A stretch of DNA of 64,000 nt from an uncultured Collinsella sp. (GCA_905213265.1 CAJMHR010000004.1:6606-70605), one strand, 5' to 3'; shown: positions 24,482-33,541, counted from the stretch's first letter. Program-made: numbers and translations. Notes: generated by a model from the sequence alone, not told the origin.

Positions 24482-25789
24482 TCAAGCCTGAAGGTGGTCT
24501 TGGATAAGATCGCAGATGGCTCGGGCGTCGTTGATGTTGATGGCTCGGGTCGCGAAGCCGGCGTCGAAGGCCTGACGCGCCAAGGCCTCATTGCAGGCAA
24601 GGGCCAGCGTGTGGCCATCGACCAGGTCGAGCGAGCTCTTGCCGCGCAGACGGTCGACACCCGATCGTGCGACCACGATGTTGTCGAAGCCCTCGGTCTT
24701 GTAGCCCTCGATGATCACCACGTCGACATCGTTGTAGCGCGACAGCAGCTCACGCGCGGGCATCTCGTCCTCCTCGCGCGTGTCGGCGTACTCCGCCCAG
24801 CGCGTGGCGCAGATGAGGCCCACGTGCTTGGATCCGGCTTGGTGATGGCGCCAGGTGTCCTTAGCGGGCACGTCGATATCAAAGCCGTGGTGCCCGTGAT
24901 GCTTGAGCGAACCCACGCGCAGGCCACGGCGGGTGAGCTCGGCGATAACCTTCTCGACGAGCGTTGTCTTGCCCGAGTTCTGGTAGCCGATAAACGCGAT
25001 CGCGGGAACGGCCGGTGTGGGGGCCACGGGAGCGGCGGCGACGGGTGCGCTTGTGGGTACGTTGCCGTCTGCGGCAGCAGCCTCAACAGCAGCGGCCTGA
25101 CGCTCTGCGCGATCCCACACGCCCGAGCGGCCGCCCTCCTTGTGCAGCAGGCGCACGTCGACGATCTCCATGCCGCGATCGACCGCCTTGCACATGTCAT
25201 AGATCGTTAGGCACGCGGCACTCGCGCCGGTCAACGCCTCCATCTCGATACCCGTCTTGCCCGTCACGCCGGCCGTAACCAGTACGTGAAAGCCAACCTG
25301 CCCGTCTGCGCGCGCCGGCGCCCAGCCCTCGGGCACGTCCTCGGCCGGCGTTCCCGCCGGAGCGATGGGCGCAATGTTGCACTTGCTCTTGGTAATGAGC
25401 AACGGATGGCACATGGGAATAATGTCGCTCGTGCGTTTGATGGCCATAATGCCCGCCACGCGCGCGCAGGCAAGCACGTCGCCCTTTTTGGCGCGGTCCT
25501 GCAGCACCATGGCTTGCGTCTCGGGGTGCATGAGGATGGTGCCCTCGGCGATGGCGATGCGATGGGTCTCGGCCTTGTCAGACACGTCGACCATGCGCAC
25601 CTCGCCCTTGGCGTCCACGTGCGTCAGCTCGTCGCGACGGGCGTCACGGGTGGGCTCGGTGGCAGCGCTGGCAGTCGGCTGCGCGGACGCGTCGGCGTTG
25701 CCAGCATTCACCGCAGCCGTGACTTTGTGGGCAGACATCGCGGCCCTGCGAGCGGCCTTGGTGGCATCGGCGTACCTGCTCTTGGCCAT
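24482..25789 (-). CDS. MoaC-MobB fusion: cyclic pyranopterin monophosphate synthase plus guanine-dinucleotide biosynthesis adapter
   Basis: A 435-residue two-domain cytoplasmic enzyme for molybdenum cofactor synthesis. The MoaC part (about 50-225) shows KGDVLACARVAGIMAIKRTSDIIPMCHPL and GKTGIEMEALTGASAACLTIYDMCKAVD. An Ala/Pro-rich linker (about 235-262) leads to MobB, with a P-loop GYQNSGKTTL at 268 and a VVIIEGYKTEGF motif near 358. The start 25789 overlaps close to the moaA stop with GGAGG before it. It lies directly downstream of moaA on the same strand, so the two form an operon for the first step and a late step of the pathway. Confidence 0.92.
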   Translation of the reverse strand: MAKSRYADATKAARRAAMSAHKVTAAVNAGNADASAQPTASAATEPTRDARRDELTHVDAKGEVRMVDVSDKAETHRIAIAEGTILMHPETQAMVLQDRAKKGDVLACARVAGIMAIKRTSDIIPMCHPLLITKSKCNIAPIAPAGTPAEDVPEGWAPARADGQVGFHVLVTAGVTGKTGIEMEALTGASAACLTIYDMCKAVDRGMEIVDVRLLHKEGGRSGVWDRAERQAAAVEAAAADGNVPTSAPVAAAPVAPTPAVPAIAFIGYQNSGKTTLVEKVIAELTRRGLRVGSLKHHGHHGFDIDVPAKDTWRHHQAGSKHVGLICATRWAEYADTREEDEMPARELLSRYNDVDVVIIEGYKTEGFDNIVVARSGVDRLRGKSSLDLVDGHTLALACNEALARQAFDAGFATRAININDARAICDLIQDHLQA

Positions 25790-25793
25790 ATGA

Positions 25794-26849
25794 TCATCCT
25801 CCGATTTGGGACATAAATCGTTGCGTGCCCTCAATTATCGCGTGTTCCTGCGGTTTGTGGGCCACGGCATCGCGCCAAATCGAAAGTACCTGCATATCAT
25901 CACCACGGCGCAGCGCCTCACGCACCGAATACTCGGCATCGCTAAACAGGCACGGACGCACGTTGCCATCGGCCGTCAGGCGCAGACGGTTGCAGTTCGC
26001 GCAAAAATGATTGGACATGGCGCTAATAAAGCCAACCGTTCCCGCCGCGCCCGGAAAGTGCCAATAGCGCGCAGGGCCCGCGCCGGCAGGAGCGTCGTTG
26101 ATGTCGAGCGGCTCGAGCTCGCCCAGTCCCGTCGCGACGACCCCGGCATTGATGCGCGCCCGCAGCTCGTCGCTCGGCACGGTATCGCTCGCGTCCCACA
26201 GCTCGGGATTGAGCGCGGGCGCATGCGGGTCCACAGCGCAATGCGAGCTCGTGCGCTCGTCACCAATGGGCATGTATTCGATAAAGCGCAAGTGGATGGG
26301 GCGGTCGACGGTCAAGCGCGCGAGGGCCGCCACGTCTTGGTTGAGCCGGCGCACAACAACGCAGTTGACCTTAACGGGCTCAAAGCCCCAAGCCAGCGCC
26401 GCGTCGATGCCCGCCATGGTCTGCTCGAGTCGACCCAGACGTGTGATCTTTCCAAAGAGCGAGGGGTCGAGCGTGTCGAGCGAGATGTTGACGCGGTTAA
26501 GCCCGGCATCTTTGAGCTGCGGCGCCAACTTGGGTAGCAGGGCGCCATTGGTAGTGAGCGAGATGTCCTCGATTTGCGGGATCGCGCGGATGTCGCGAAT
26601 GAGCGGGATGATGCGGCGGCTGACCAGCGGCTCGCCACCCGTCAGGCGCACGCGGCGAATGCCCTCCCCCGCCACCAAGCGCACAAAGCGGGCGATTTCC
26701 TCGGCACTGAGCAGCTCGTCGTGCGCACGGGGCGCCACGCCGTCGGCTGGCATGCAATAGATGCAGCGAAAATTGCACTTGTCGGTAACGGCAATGCGCA
26801 GGTAGTTGATATCGCGGCCAAAACCGTCATGTTGCACGTGCCCGTCCAC
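25794..26849 (-). CDS. moaA: GTP 3',8-cyclase (molybdenum cofactor biosynthesis protein A)
   Basis: A 351-residue radical-SAM enzyme acting on GTP in the first step of molybdopterin synthesis. The N-terminal cluster CNFRCIYC and the C-terminal cluster CANCNRLRLTADGNVRPC are both present, together with the SPASM-like LTGGEPLVSRR region and the functional GG at the C-terminus (QIGG). A GTG start is chosen because GGGGAGGG lies 4 nt upstream. It precedes moaC-mobB. Confidence 0.95.
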   Translation of the reverse strand: MDGHVQHDGFGRDINYLRIAVTDKCNFRCIYCMPADGVAPRAHDELLSAEEIARFVRLVAGEGIRRVRLTGGEPLVSRRIIPLIRDIRAIPQIEDISLTTNGALLPKLAPQLKDAGLNRVNISLDTLDPSLFGKITRLGRLEQTMAGIDAALAWGFEPVKVNCVVVRRLNQDVAALARLTVDRPIHLRFIEYMPIGDERTSSHCAVDPHAPALNPELWDASDTVPSDELRARINAGVVATGLGELEPLDINDAPAGAGPARYWHFPGAAGTVGFISAMSNHFCANCNRLRLTADGNVRPCLFSDAEYSVREALRRGDDMQVLSIWRDAVAHKPQEHAIIEGTQRFMSQIGG

Positions 26850-26981
26850 GCGGCCCTCCCCTCACGCAATGTTTTATTCTTCGGAAAACATAATACCGCA
26901 CGAAGGAAACGAACCGACACCCGTACGACAGGACAGGTCGCTTCGAGCAAAACGGACTTTCCAAGCCCATCCTCAGCACGC

Positions 26982-27045
26982 AAACCATCACAACATTCGA
27001 TGCTTTTCCCGTTTTTGGCAAAAACGTCGAATGTTGTGATGGTTT
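26982..27045. repeat. Dispersed palindrome, CATCACAACATTCGA family, copy 3
   Basis: Left arm AAACCATCACAACATTCGA and right arm TCGAATGTTGTGATGGTTT are perfect over 19 bases. The centre TGCTTTTCCCGTTTTTGGC is shared with the copy at 28223, so the two copies are close relatives. Confidence 0.82.
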
Positions 27046-27083
27046 GCCTGCCCACGGCACCCCGCAGAAGGACCGGAACGTCC

Positions 27084-28121
27084 CTAAAGGCCGCCGTCCC
27101 AGTGCCGAATCACGAATTCTCGTAGGTCGTTCTGACGTTTCTGGAACGCTTCGCTTCGGTCGCACTTAAGGCCCATAGCGAGCGCGATGGCATTCATTGC
27201 CCGATGCAATTGCAGTTGATGGGCAAACTGAGTCCCGGTGAGGACGATCATCCTAAAGCCCAGCGCGCTTAGCACGGTCATACGCTCCGCATCCGACGCG
27301 CTGCGCTGTTTATCAAGATGGTCCGAGCCGTTGTATTCAATCCCCGTACCGTTTGCAGGCGCATATACGTCGATCTCGAAATGCCCGGCCTTTGCGAGAT
27401 ACTTGAACTCATTGGGAACATCGACCCGATGGTTGAGCTCGATCTTGGCGTATCCCAATCCTCCCTGAGAACGTTTTGCTACGACCATGATTGCGGTGGC
27501 CGTCTCCATGGGCGAACGCGCGCCATCGTGCACGCGCTTGAGCACGGCGGCCGCGCGTATAGCCCCCTGACGAGATCGGTTCTCATTGCAATAGGCAATC
27601 AAGTCGGCAACGGTATACCTCTGCCCCATCTCGGTATAATCGCCTATCGACAGATGATTCAAATGGTATCGGGCACAGATTTCATACCCATATTCCAGCT
27701 GCTCGGGCTCGCTCATCCACGAACCAGCTTGGACAAAGCACATGAGCTCATCAACCACTAGAAGGCCCTCCGCCACCTCGATAAGATGGTCTGGAGGTAT
27801 CGGCGCCCCAAACACGTGGCACCTAAATCCTGCCGGCGTCGAGCGCTCAAAATCGAAGTTGACGAGCGTGTCGATATGATCGAGCTCTTCTCGTGGAATA
27901 CCAAGCGAAACCAGATAGTCGGTAACGATCCCGACAGCCGTTGAAGCCCTCAGCCCCTTGGCATCGAGCCCCAATTTGGGCAGGCCCGCGGCCGGCTCCG
28001 CCTCGTTAGAAAGCGAGTCCTCATCGTATAGGCTGCTTGCTCGCGAGAGCGGCTCGGACGGGCGCGCCACGTTGTGGTACAGCCAGGCAGTCTTATGGGA
28101 CAGGACGATCGGCAGGTCCAT
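27084..28121 (-). CDS. Putative nuclease-fold protein (DUF559/AbiEi-like context)
   Basis: A 345-residue protein not recognised with certainty. The C-terminal third (HFEIDVYAPANGTGIEYNGSDHLDKQ ... LSALGFRMIVLTGTQF) fits a PD-(D/E)xK/Vsr-like core of the DUF559 type (E-ID ... IEYNG). The N-terminal part (SHKTAWLYHNVARPSEPL) resembles the antitoxin-like leader of such actinobacterial proteins. GGAGG lies just before the ATG. It is flanked on both sides by copies of the CATCACAACATTCGA palindrome. Whether it cleaves DNA or only binds is not visible. Confidence 0.5.
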   Translation of the reverse strand: MDLPIVLSHKTAWLYHNVARPSEPLSRASSLYDEDSLSNEAEPAAGLPKLGLDAKGLRASTAVGIVTDYLVSLGIPREELDHIDTLVNFDFERSTPAGFRCHVFGAPIPPDHLIEVAEGLLVVDELMCFVQAGSWMSEPEQLEYGYEICARYHLNHLSIGDYTEMGQRYTVADLIAYCNENRSRQGAIRAAAVLKRVHDGARSPMETATAIMVVAKRSQGGLGYAKIELNHRVDVPNEFKYLAKAGHFEIDVYAPANGTGIEYNGSDHLDKQRSASDAERMTVLSALGFRMIVLTGTQFAHQLQLHRAMNAIALAMGLKCDRSEAFQKRQNDLREFVIRHWDGGL

Positions 28122-28222
28122 GGGCCCTCCAATGGAGTCGGATAACCAACCTTATTCCCCTGCCCACGGGTCCGCACACCTTCGTGCGCAAGAAAGCGAT
28201 TCCACCCGGTCGAGCGGCAGAA

Positions 28223-28287
28223 AAACCATCACAACATTCGATGCTTTTCCCGTTTTTGGCAAAAAACGTCGAATGTTGTGATGGTTT
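28223..28287. repeat. Dispersed palindrome, CATCACAACATTCGA family, copy 4
   Basis: Nearly identical to copy 3 at 26982, with one extra A in the centre. The rest of this 318-base gap contains the MATE promoter and no gene. Confidence 0.82.
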
Positions 28288-28368
28288 GAGGCGGGGTGAG
28301 GGGCGCGGAGGGGTCAAAGCATCGTGCTCGGGGCGTGACTTTTTTTCGTCGCACTGTCGACACAAACC

Positions 28369-28404
28369 TTGACTCTACAATCGTTGTAGGGTTTTCACTA
28401 CACT
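28369..28404 (+). promoter_or_regulatory. Promoter of the MATE gene with MerR-type dyad
   Basis: TTGACT (28369-28374) is followed by the dyad CTACAA-TCG-TTGTAG (28375-28389), and by TTCACT/TACACT boxes starting 19 to 24 bases downstream. A dyad between a good -35 and a too-distant -10 is the usual design of MerR-family activation. No MerR gene is in the window. Confidence 0.5.
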
Positions 28405-28439
28405 GGTAGATAAACGAACCCAGCCAGAAAGCCCCGCCC

Positions 28440-29786
28440 ATGGAACACGACCTCACACGCGGCAATGTCCTCAAGACCATCGCAGTCTTTGCCCTGCCCT
28501 ATATGCTCTCGTACTTTTTGCAGATGCTCTACGGCATGGCCGACCTGTACATGATGGGGCAGTTTAGCGGCGCCGCCGACATCACCGCCGTGGCAAATGG
28601 CGCGCAGACGCTCTATATGATTACCGTGGCACTCGTGGGCCTGGCCATGGGAACCACGGTGGTCGTCGGCCACGCCGTGGGCTCACGCCGCTTCGACCGC
28701 GCCGAGACCGCCATCGGCAACACCATCACGCTCTTTATGGGCGTCTCGGTGGTGCTGGCCGCCATCCTGCTTGCGCTGTGCCCGCAGATTGTGGCACTCA
28801 TTGGCACGCCGGCCGAGGCGGTCGAAGGCACCGCCGCCTACCTGCGCATTTGCTTTATCGGCATTCCGTGCATCGCCGCCTACAATATCCTCTCGGCCAT
28901 CTTTCGCGGGCTGGGCGATTCGCGCTCGCCCATGTACGTGATCGGCGTAGCATGCATCATCAATATCGCGCTCGACTTTCTGTTTATCGGGCGCATGGGA
29001 CTCGGCCCCGTGGGTGCGGCGCTCGGCACGGTAACCGCCCAGACGGCAAGCGTTGCCCTCGCGCTCGTGTGGCTTAAGAGCCGCCGCACGAACATCCACG
29101 TTAAGCGCAGCGATCTGCGCCCCCAGCCCGAGGTGCTCGGCAGCATTCTTAAGATCGGCGTGCCCGTGGCCGTGCAGGACGGCTGCATCCAGGTGGCGTT
29201 TATGTTTATCACCGTCATCGCCAACCACCGAGGGCTCGTCGACGCCGCCGCCGTGGGCCTGGTCGAGAAGATGATCAGCTTTTTGTTCATTGTGCCGAGT
29301 TCCATGGGCGCCACCGTCAGCGCGCTCACGGCGCAAAATGCCGGCGCGGGCAAGGGCGACCGCGCGCGTCAGGTGCTCAAGGACGCCATGACGATCTCGG
29401 TGGTGTACGGCTGCCTGATCACGGCGCTGATGTGGCTGGTGGCGCCGGCGTTTATCGGCTTTTTTGCCAAGGACGCCGCGGTGGTCGCCGCCGGCACCGG
29501 CTATATGCGCAGCTACATTTTCGACGCGATTTTTGCCGGCATCCACATTTGCTTTAGCGGCTTTTTCGCTGCATACGGCAAGAGCTATATCGGCTTTGCG
29601 CACAACGTGCTGGCCGTGGCGCTCATTCGCGTGCCGGGCGCGTGGCTGCTGTCGAACGCCTATTCCGACACGCTGTTTCCCATGGGCATCGCGTCGCCGT
29701 GCGGATCGATTTTGTCGGCAGCCATCTGTGTTGTCGCGTTTACCGTGCTCAACCGGCGCAGGGCTTTTGACAAGTTGGCAGCGTAG
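28440..29786 (+). CDS. MATE-family efflux transporter
   Basis: A 448-residue protein with twelve hydrophobic segments arranged as two six-helix halves, starting MEHDLTRGNVLKTIAVFALPYMLSYFLQMLY. This is the DinF/NorM-type MATE fold, exporting cationic drugs with sodium or proton coupling. Length and helix pattern are normal. The start follows a promoter with a MerR-type dyad, suggesting induction by a ligand. It is transcribed toward ligA, with no shared operon. Confidence 0.9.
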   Translation: MEHDLTRGNVLKTIAVFALPYMLSYFLQMLYGMADLYMMGQFSGAADITAVANGAQTLYMITVALVGLAMGTTVVVGHAVGSRRFDRAETAIGNTITLFMGVSVVLAAILLALCPQIVALIGTPAEAVEGTAAYLRICFIGIPCIAAYNILSAIFRGLGDSRSPMYVIGVACIINIALDFLFIGRMGLGPVGAALGTVTAQTASVALALVWLKSRRTNIHVKRSDLRPQPEVLGSILKIGVPVAVQDGCIQVAFMFITVIANHRGLVDAAAVGLVEKMISFLFIVPSSMGATVSALTAQNAGAGKGDRARQVLKDAMTISVVYGCLITALMWLVAPAFIGFFAKDAAVVAAGTGYMRSYIFDAIFAGIHICFSGFFAAYGKSYIGFAHNVLAVALIRVPGAWLLSNAYSDTLFPMGIASPCGSILSAAICVVAFTVLNRRRAFDKLAA

Positions 29787-29872
29787 CGAGGCGACGCGAG
29801 ATCGCCCTCATCGACGACATCATCAGCGACGATCCCACAACCTACGTGACGCAGATCACGGTGCCTGTATCG

Positions 29873-30052
29873 CTAGGCTAGACCGAGCCTCGTCTCCAGC
29901 TCGGTCAACGCATCAAAAGCATCGCGAGACACACCTGCCAAGCGCTCACGTTCCGCAATGCGAATTCGCGCCATCAGGTGCTCTTTTGCCTGCCCTTGGG
30001 CGTGCTTCGTGCGCCCTTCCGCCTGCGAGCAATTGCGATTCTCTATATCCAT
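29873..30052 (-). CDS. Small ORF translationally coupled to ligA
   Basis: A 59-residue Arg/Glu/Ala-rich reading frame (MDIENRNCSQAEGRTKHAQG ... ending TRLGLA). Its ATG overlaps the ligA stop as TAATG, an arrangement seen at the gat junctions in this window, which favours real translation. I recognise no domain; composition suggests a helical, soluble peptide. The remaining sequence to the MATE stop holds nothing clear. Confidence 0.45.
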   Translation of the reverse strand: MDIENRNCSQAEGRTKHAQGQAKEHLMARIRIAERERLAGVSRDAFDALTELETRLGLA

Positions 30053-32280
30053 TACGCCTCCGGCACCTGACCAGTAGCTAAGATCTGCTCGAGTGCGTCC
30101 TCATCCAACACGGGCACACCCAGCTGCTCGGCCTTGGTGAGCTTGGAGCCCGCTTTGGGACCGGCGACCAGATAGCTCGTCTTCTTCGACACGCTGCCCG
30201 AAACCTTGGCGCCGAGCACCTTGAGCGCCGCGCCCGCCTCGTCGCGCGTGCGGTTGACGAGTGTACCAGTGAGCACGAAGGTTAAACCCGCAAGCGGCTG
30301 TGCGTCGGCGAGCTCGCCCGCCACGCCAGCGTCGGCTGCGGCTTGCGCGTGTGCGGCGCCCAAGTCGACCTCGAGCGACAGGCCCGCCTGGCGCAGGCGC
30401 TCCAGCACGGCAAGGTTCTCGGGCACGGCCAGGAACTGCTTGACGCTCGCCGCAATCTTGGGACCGATGCCCTCGCACTCGGCGATGTCCTCTTCGCTCG
30501 CCAAGATAAGTTTGTCAATCGACAGGAATCGTTCGGCGATGACCTCGCCCACGCTCTTGCCCACGTGGCGTATACCCAGGGCAAACAGCACGCGACCGAG
30601 CGGCTGACTCTTGGACTTGTTGAGCTCGGCGATGATCTTTTCGGCCGTCTTGAGGCCCACCGGAATGGGATCGCCCTTCTTGACGCCCTTTTTGCTGTTT
30701 GAGCTGGCATAGGTGCGCCCCGTGTCCAGCCCGGCGATGTCGTCAACCGTGAGCTGGTAGAAGTCAGCGACATCGTGGATCAGGCCGGCGGCGATCATCT
30801 TGTCGACAATCTCGTCGCCCAGGCCGTCGACGTCCATGCAACCGCGGCTCACCCAGTGGAGCAGGCGCTCCTTGAGCTGTGCGGGGCAATCGATGGAGAC
30901 GCAGCGGTAAGCGACCTCGCCATCCTCGTGGACCACGGGGCTGCCGCACACGGGGCAGACCTCGGGCATGTGCCAGTCGACCGAATCGGCCGGACGCTTG
31001 TCGAGCACCGGGCCCACGACCTCGGGAATCACGTCGCCCGCCTTGTGCACGATGATAGTGTCGCCCTCGCGCACGTTTTTGCGGCGGATCTCGTCGATGT
31101 TGTGCAGTGTGGCGCGCGCGATGGTGGAGCCGGCGACCGTCACCGGATCGAACTCGGCGACCGGCGTGAGCACACCGGTGCGGCCCACCTGGATGCGAAT
31201 CTCGCGCAGGACGGTCTGCTTTTCCTCGGGCGGGAACTTAAAGGCAATGGCCCAGCGCGGCGCGCGGGCGGTAAAACCCAGGTCGAGCTGCTGTTGAAAG
31301 CTGTCAACCTTTACGACCACGCCGTCGATGTCGTAGTCCAGGTCACCGCGATGTTCGAGCGCCTGGGCGCAGAACTCGTGGACCTCGGCGGGCGTGGCGC
31401 AACGAGCCACGTTAGGGTTGACGCTAAAGCCGGCGCTACGCAGCCAATCGAGGAACTCGCGCTGACTGTGGACGTGCAGCGGGTCGGTATCGGCGATGGC
31501 ATAGATAAAGGTGGCAAGATCGCGGCGCGCCGTGATCTTGGGATCCTTCTGACGTAGGCTGCCGGCGGCGGCGTTGCGCGGGTTGGCAAAGGGGTCGCGG
31601 CCCTCGGCATCGGCCTCGTCGTTCAGGCGCACAAAGCTGCCCTTGGGCATGTAGACCTCGCCGCGCACCTCGATGGTGCGCTCGCGATCGGCGCCCATGT
31701 GGGCGAGCGCCGGCTCGGACAGGTGCATGGGCACATCCTTGATGGTACGCACGTTGAGCGACACGTCCTCGCCCGTGGTGCCGTCGCCGCGCGTGGCGGC
31801 GCGCACAAAAGTGCCGTTTTGATAGGTAAGCGCGACGCCCAGACCGTCGATCTTAAGCTCGCAGGTATAGGTGACGCTACCGGCACCGAGCGCATCCTCG
31901 GTGCGCTGAAGCCACGCGTCAAGTTCATCCAAATCCATGGCATCATCCATGGAATACATGCGCGCCATATGCGTGACCGGCATAAACTGCTCGCTCACGT
32001 ACCCGCCCACGCGCTGGGTATAGCTGTCGGACGTCACCAGGTCGGGGTAGGTCGCCTCGATTTCCTGCAGCTCAACGAGCATTTTGTCAAAGGCGGCGTC
32101 CGTGATCTCGGGCGCATCGAGCATGTAGTAGCGATAGGCGTGGTAATCGAGCTCGTGGCGCAGCTCGGCCGCACGCGCTGCCGCCTGGGCACGGGCGTCG
32201 GCCGGTGCAGCGGTATCCGTGCTCGCGGGCGTTTCGGTATCGATGTCCACGCCGTCACCAAACAGGCTCGATTGCTCCAT
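30052..32280 (-). CDS. ligA: NAD-dependent DNA ligase
   Basis: A 742-residue DNA ligase joining nicks in replication and repair. The catalytic lysine is K143 (TCELKIDG). The adenylation domain is followed by an OB fold (GRTGVLTPVAEF), a four-cysteine zinc site (CPVCGSPV ... CVSIDCPAQ), helix-hairpin-helix repeats (LILASEEDIAECEGIGPKIAASVKQF) and a C-terminal BRCT domain (LAGLTFVLTGTLVNRTRDEAG). AAGGAG lies upstream of the ATG. Length is slightly above the usual 660-700 because of an N-terminal extension rich in Asp, Thr and Ala. Confidence 0.96.
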   Translation of the reverse strand: MEQSSLFGDGVDIDTETPASTDTAAPADARAQAAARAAELRHELDYHAYRYYMLDAPEITDAAFDKMLVELQEIEATYPDLVTSDSYTQRVGGYVSEQFMPVTHMARMYSMDDAMDLDELDAWLQRTEDALGAGSVTYTCELKIDGLGVALTYQNGTFVRAATRGDGTTGEDVSLNVRTIKDVPMHLSEPALAHMGADRERTIEVRGEVYMPKGSFVRLNDEADAEGRDPFANPRNAAAGSLRQKDPKITARRDLATFIYAIADTDPLHVHSQREFLDWLRSAGFSVNPNVARCATPAEVHEFCAQALEHRGDLDYDIDGVVVKVDSFQQQLDLGFTARAPRWAIAFKFPPEEKQTVLREIRIQVGRTGVLTPVAEFDPVTVAGSTIARATLHNIDEIRRKNVREGDTIIVHKAGDVIPEVVGPVLDKRPADSVDWHMPEVCPVCGSPVVHEDGEVAYRCVSIDCPAQLKERLLHWVSRGCMDVDGLGDEIVDKMIAAGLIHDVADFYQLTVDDIAGLDTGRTYASSNSKKGVKKGDPIPVGLKTAEKIIAELNKSKSQPLGRVLFALGIRHVGKSVGEVIAERFLSIDKLILASEEDIAECEGIGPKIAASVKQFLAVPENLAVLERLRQAGLSLEVDLGAAHAQAAADAGVAGELADAQPLAGLTFVLTGTLVNRTRDEAGAALKVLGAKVSGSVSKKTSYLVAGPKAGSKLTKAEQLGVPVLDEDALEQILATGQVPEA

Positions 32281-32389
32281 AGCGGCACTCCTTCGCTCGA
32301 TTTCAAACGGATACTAGAGTACCACCGGTCGCAACGAGGCCGAATAGCCCTTTCGAACCGCACCGAATCGGCAGCCGCCAGACCGAGGT

Positions 32390-32591
32390 GGACAGTTAGT
32401 TCAGATATGTATAAATTTGCCAGCCGGATCAAGCCCAAATGACGCCATTTCGCTCAATTCGGTCGTCCCAGGGCGGCACGATCGGTTCATTTATCCTTCC
32501 GAGCACTCATCCGAGCCCTATTTCCATTCCACAAGCACTCAAAACACGCCCCAAGCCTCCTTCGGCTTATACAAATCTGAACTAACTGTCC
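32390..32591. mobile_element. 202-bp MITE-like element with 25-bp terminal inverted repeats
   Basis: Left end 32390-32414 (GGACAGTTAGTTCAGATATG plus TATAA) and right end 32567-32591 match with one mismatch. The interior has no coding sequence. This is the form of a non-autonomous miniature transposon. No target-site duplication is obvious by eye. The remaining bases of this 429-base gap are the ligA upstream region and the promoter of the next gene. Confidence 0.6.
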
Positions 32592-32663
32592 AGACTATTC
32601 AAAGAACGGCGGGCTCAATATGTCATATTATGCGACTCGACTCGTAGTAGTTAATATTTTATA

Positions 32664-32691
32664 TTGTGTTTGCAATATATTTTGGTATTAT
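32664..32691 (+). promoter_or_regulatory. Promoter of the AT-rich four-gene island
   Basis: TTGTGT (32664-32669) and TATTAT (32686-32691) are 16 bases apart, about 20 bases ahead of the ribosome site GAGGTG. The A/T content jumps here compared with both flanks. Confidence 0.45.
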
Positions 32692-32709
32692 CAACGTGAG
32701 GTGATTGAA

Positions 32710-33165
32710 ATGAAGAATCAGTCCAAACGTTTCCTAACCATCCTCGTCCCCCTTGTCCTTATAGCAGCCGCTTTGCTCGGCTTTTTCTGGAAGGACATTC
32801 CCTTTTCGAAGGGACTTTCCTTGCGGGGCGAAGTCGTTGCTGTGTATCACCCTTCCGCCAGCGGGGCGAGCGAAGGTCGCTTCGTTATCGCAAGCGAGCA
32901 ATTCCAATCCGCACCGCTGCACCTCAACTTCAAAATCGATTCAACCATCCCCATTAAGGATCAGGATGGTAAGAAGGCAGAAGTCGGAGCCATCAAAGAA
33001 GGCGTCTACGTTGACGTAACCTGCACCGTCAACACCAGCAGCGATACCGATCCCACAAAGCTGCCCGCCCTCATAACGCCAACAGCCATCATGATTACCA
33101 AAAGGAATAGCTCGATGTCAGAAAGGAGTTTAAAAAATAATCACCAGATAGTTAGAAGCCAATGA
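32710..33165 (+). CDS. Single-pass membrane protein of unknown function
   Basis: A 151-residue protein: basic start (MKNQSKR), one hydrophobic helix (about 8-26, FLTILVPLVLIAAALLGFF), then an extracellular-looking beta-rich domain (SLRGEVVAVYHPSASG ... CTVNTSSDTDPTKL). The start at 32710 is chosen because GAGGTG lies 6 nt upstream; a longer upstream reading runs through the promoter. It overlaps the next gene by 4 nt (ATGA), so the two are co-translated. Not recognised. Confidence 0.65.
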   Translation: MKNQSKRFLTILVPLVLIAAALLGFFWKDIPFSKGLSLRGEVVAVYHPSASGASEGRFVIASEQFQSAPLHLNFKIDSTIPIKDQDGKKAEVGAIKEGVYVDVTCTVNTSSDTDPTKLPALITPTAIMITKRNSSMSERSLKNNHQIVRSQ

Positions 33166-33533
33166 TGAAAAAGGTTGCTTATTTACTCGCCGTCTGCCTT
33201 GTTGGGTTATCGTGCATGACCGCGCAGCCCGCCTTCGCAGCAGAAACCCATTCCTCTATCATTTCGCCAGTTGCCGAAAGTCGTTCAATCTACACCGCTG
33301 AAACCACCCTCGCCTATTCGAACGGCGTCAGGCTCCATGTTACTTACACCGTTAACGATACCTATGGAACGATAACGGGCATCAAATCCATAAAGAACTG
33401 GACCTCCAATTCTCGAGTTAGCAACATCAGCTGGACTCATAGATACGGACTCAGCAACGGAAGCGTCGTCGTAACTGTTACTTACTATTACAACGGCAGT
33501 TGGCATTCTGAAGCAAGAACCATCTATGCTTAG
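33162..33533 (+). CDS. Small secreted protein of unknown function
   Basis: A 123-residue protein with a clear signal peptide (KKVAYLLAVCLVGLSCMTAQPAFA, cleavage about residue 26) and a mature part of about 97 residues rich in Thr, Ser, Tyr and beta strands (LHVTYTVNDTYGTITGIKS ... VVVTVTYYYNGSWHS). It has no cysteine pair in the mature part. Coupled to the membrane protein upstream by an ATGA overlap and followed by a terminator. A small exported effector or bacteriocin-like product is possible but unproven. Confidence 0.65.
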   Translation: MMKKVAYLLAVCLVGLSCMTAQPAFAAETHSSIISPVAESRSIYTAETTLAYSNGVRLHVTYTVNDTYGTITGIKSIKNWTSNSRVSNISWTHRYGLSNGSVVVTVTYYYNGSWHSEARTIYA

Positions 33534-33541
33534 GATTTTTT

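Noticed and set aside
22738..28287. Repeated CATCACAACATTCGA units as a CRISPR array
   Set aside because: Copies are kilobases apart, palindromic and without regular spacers; no cas genes.
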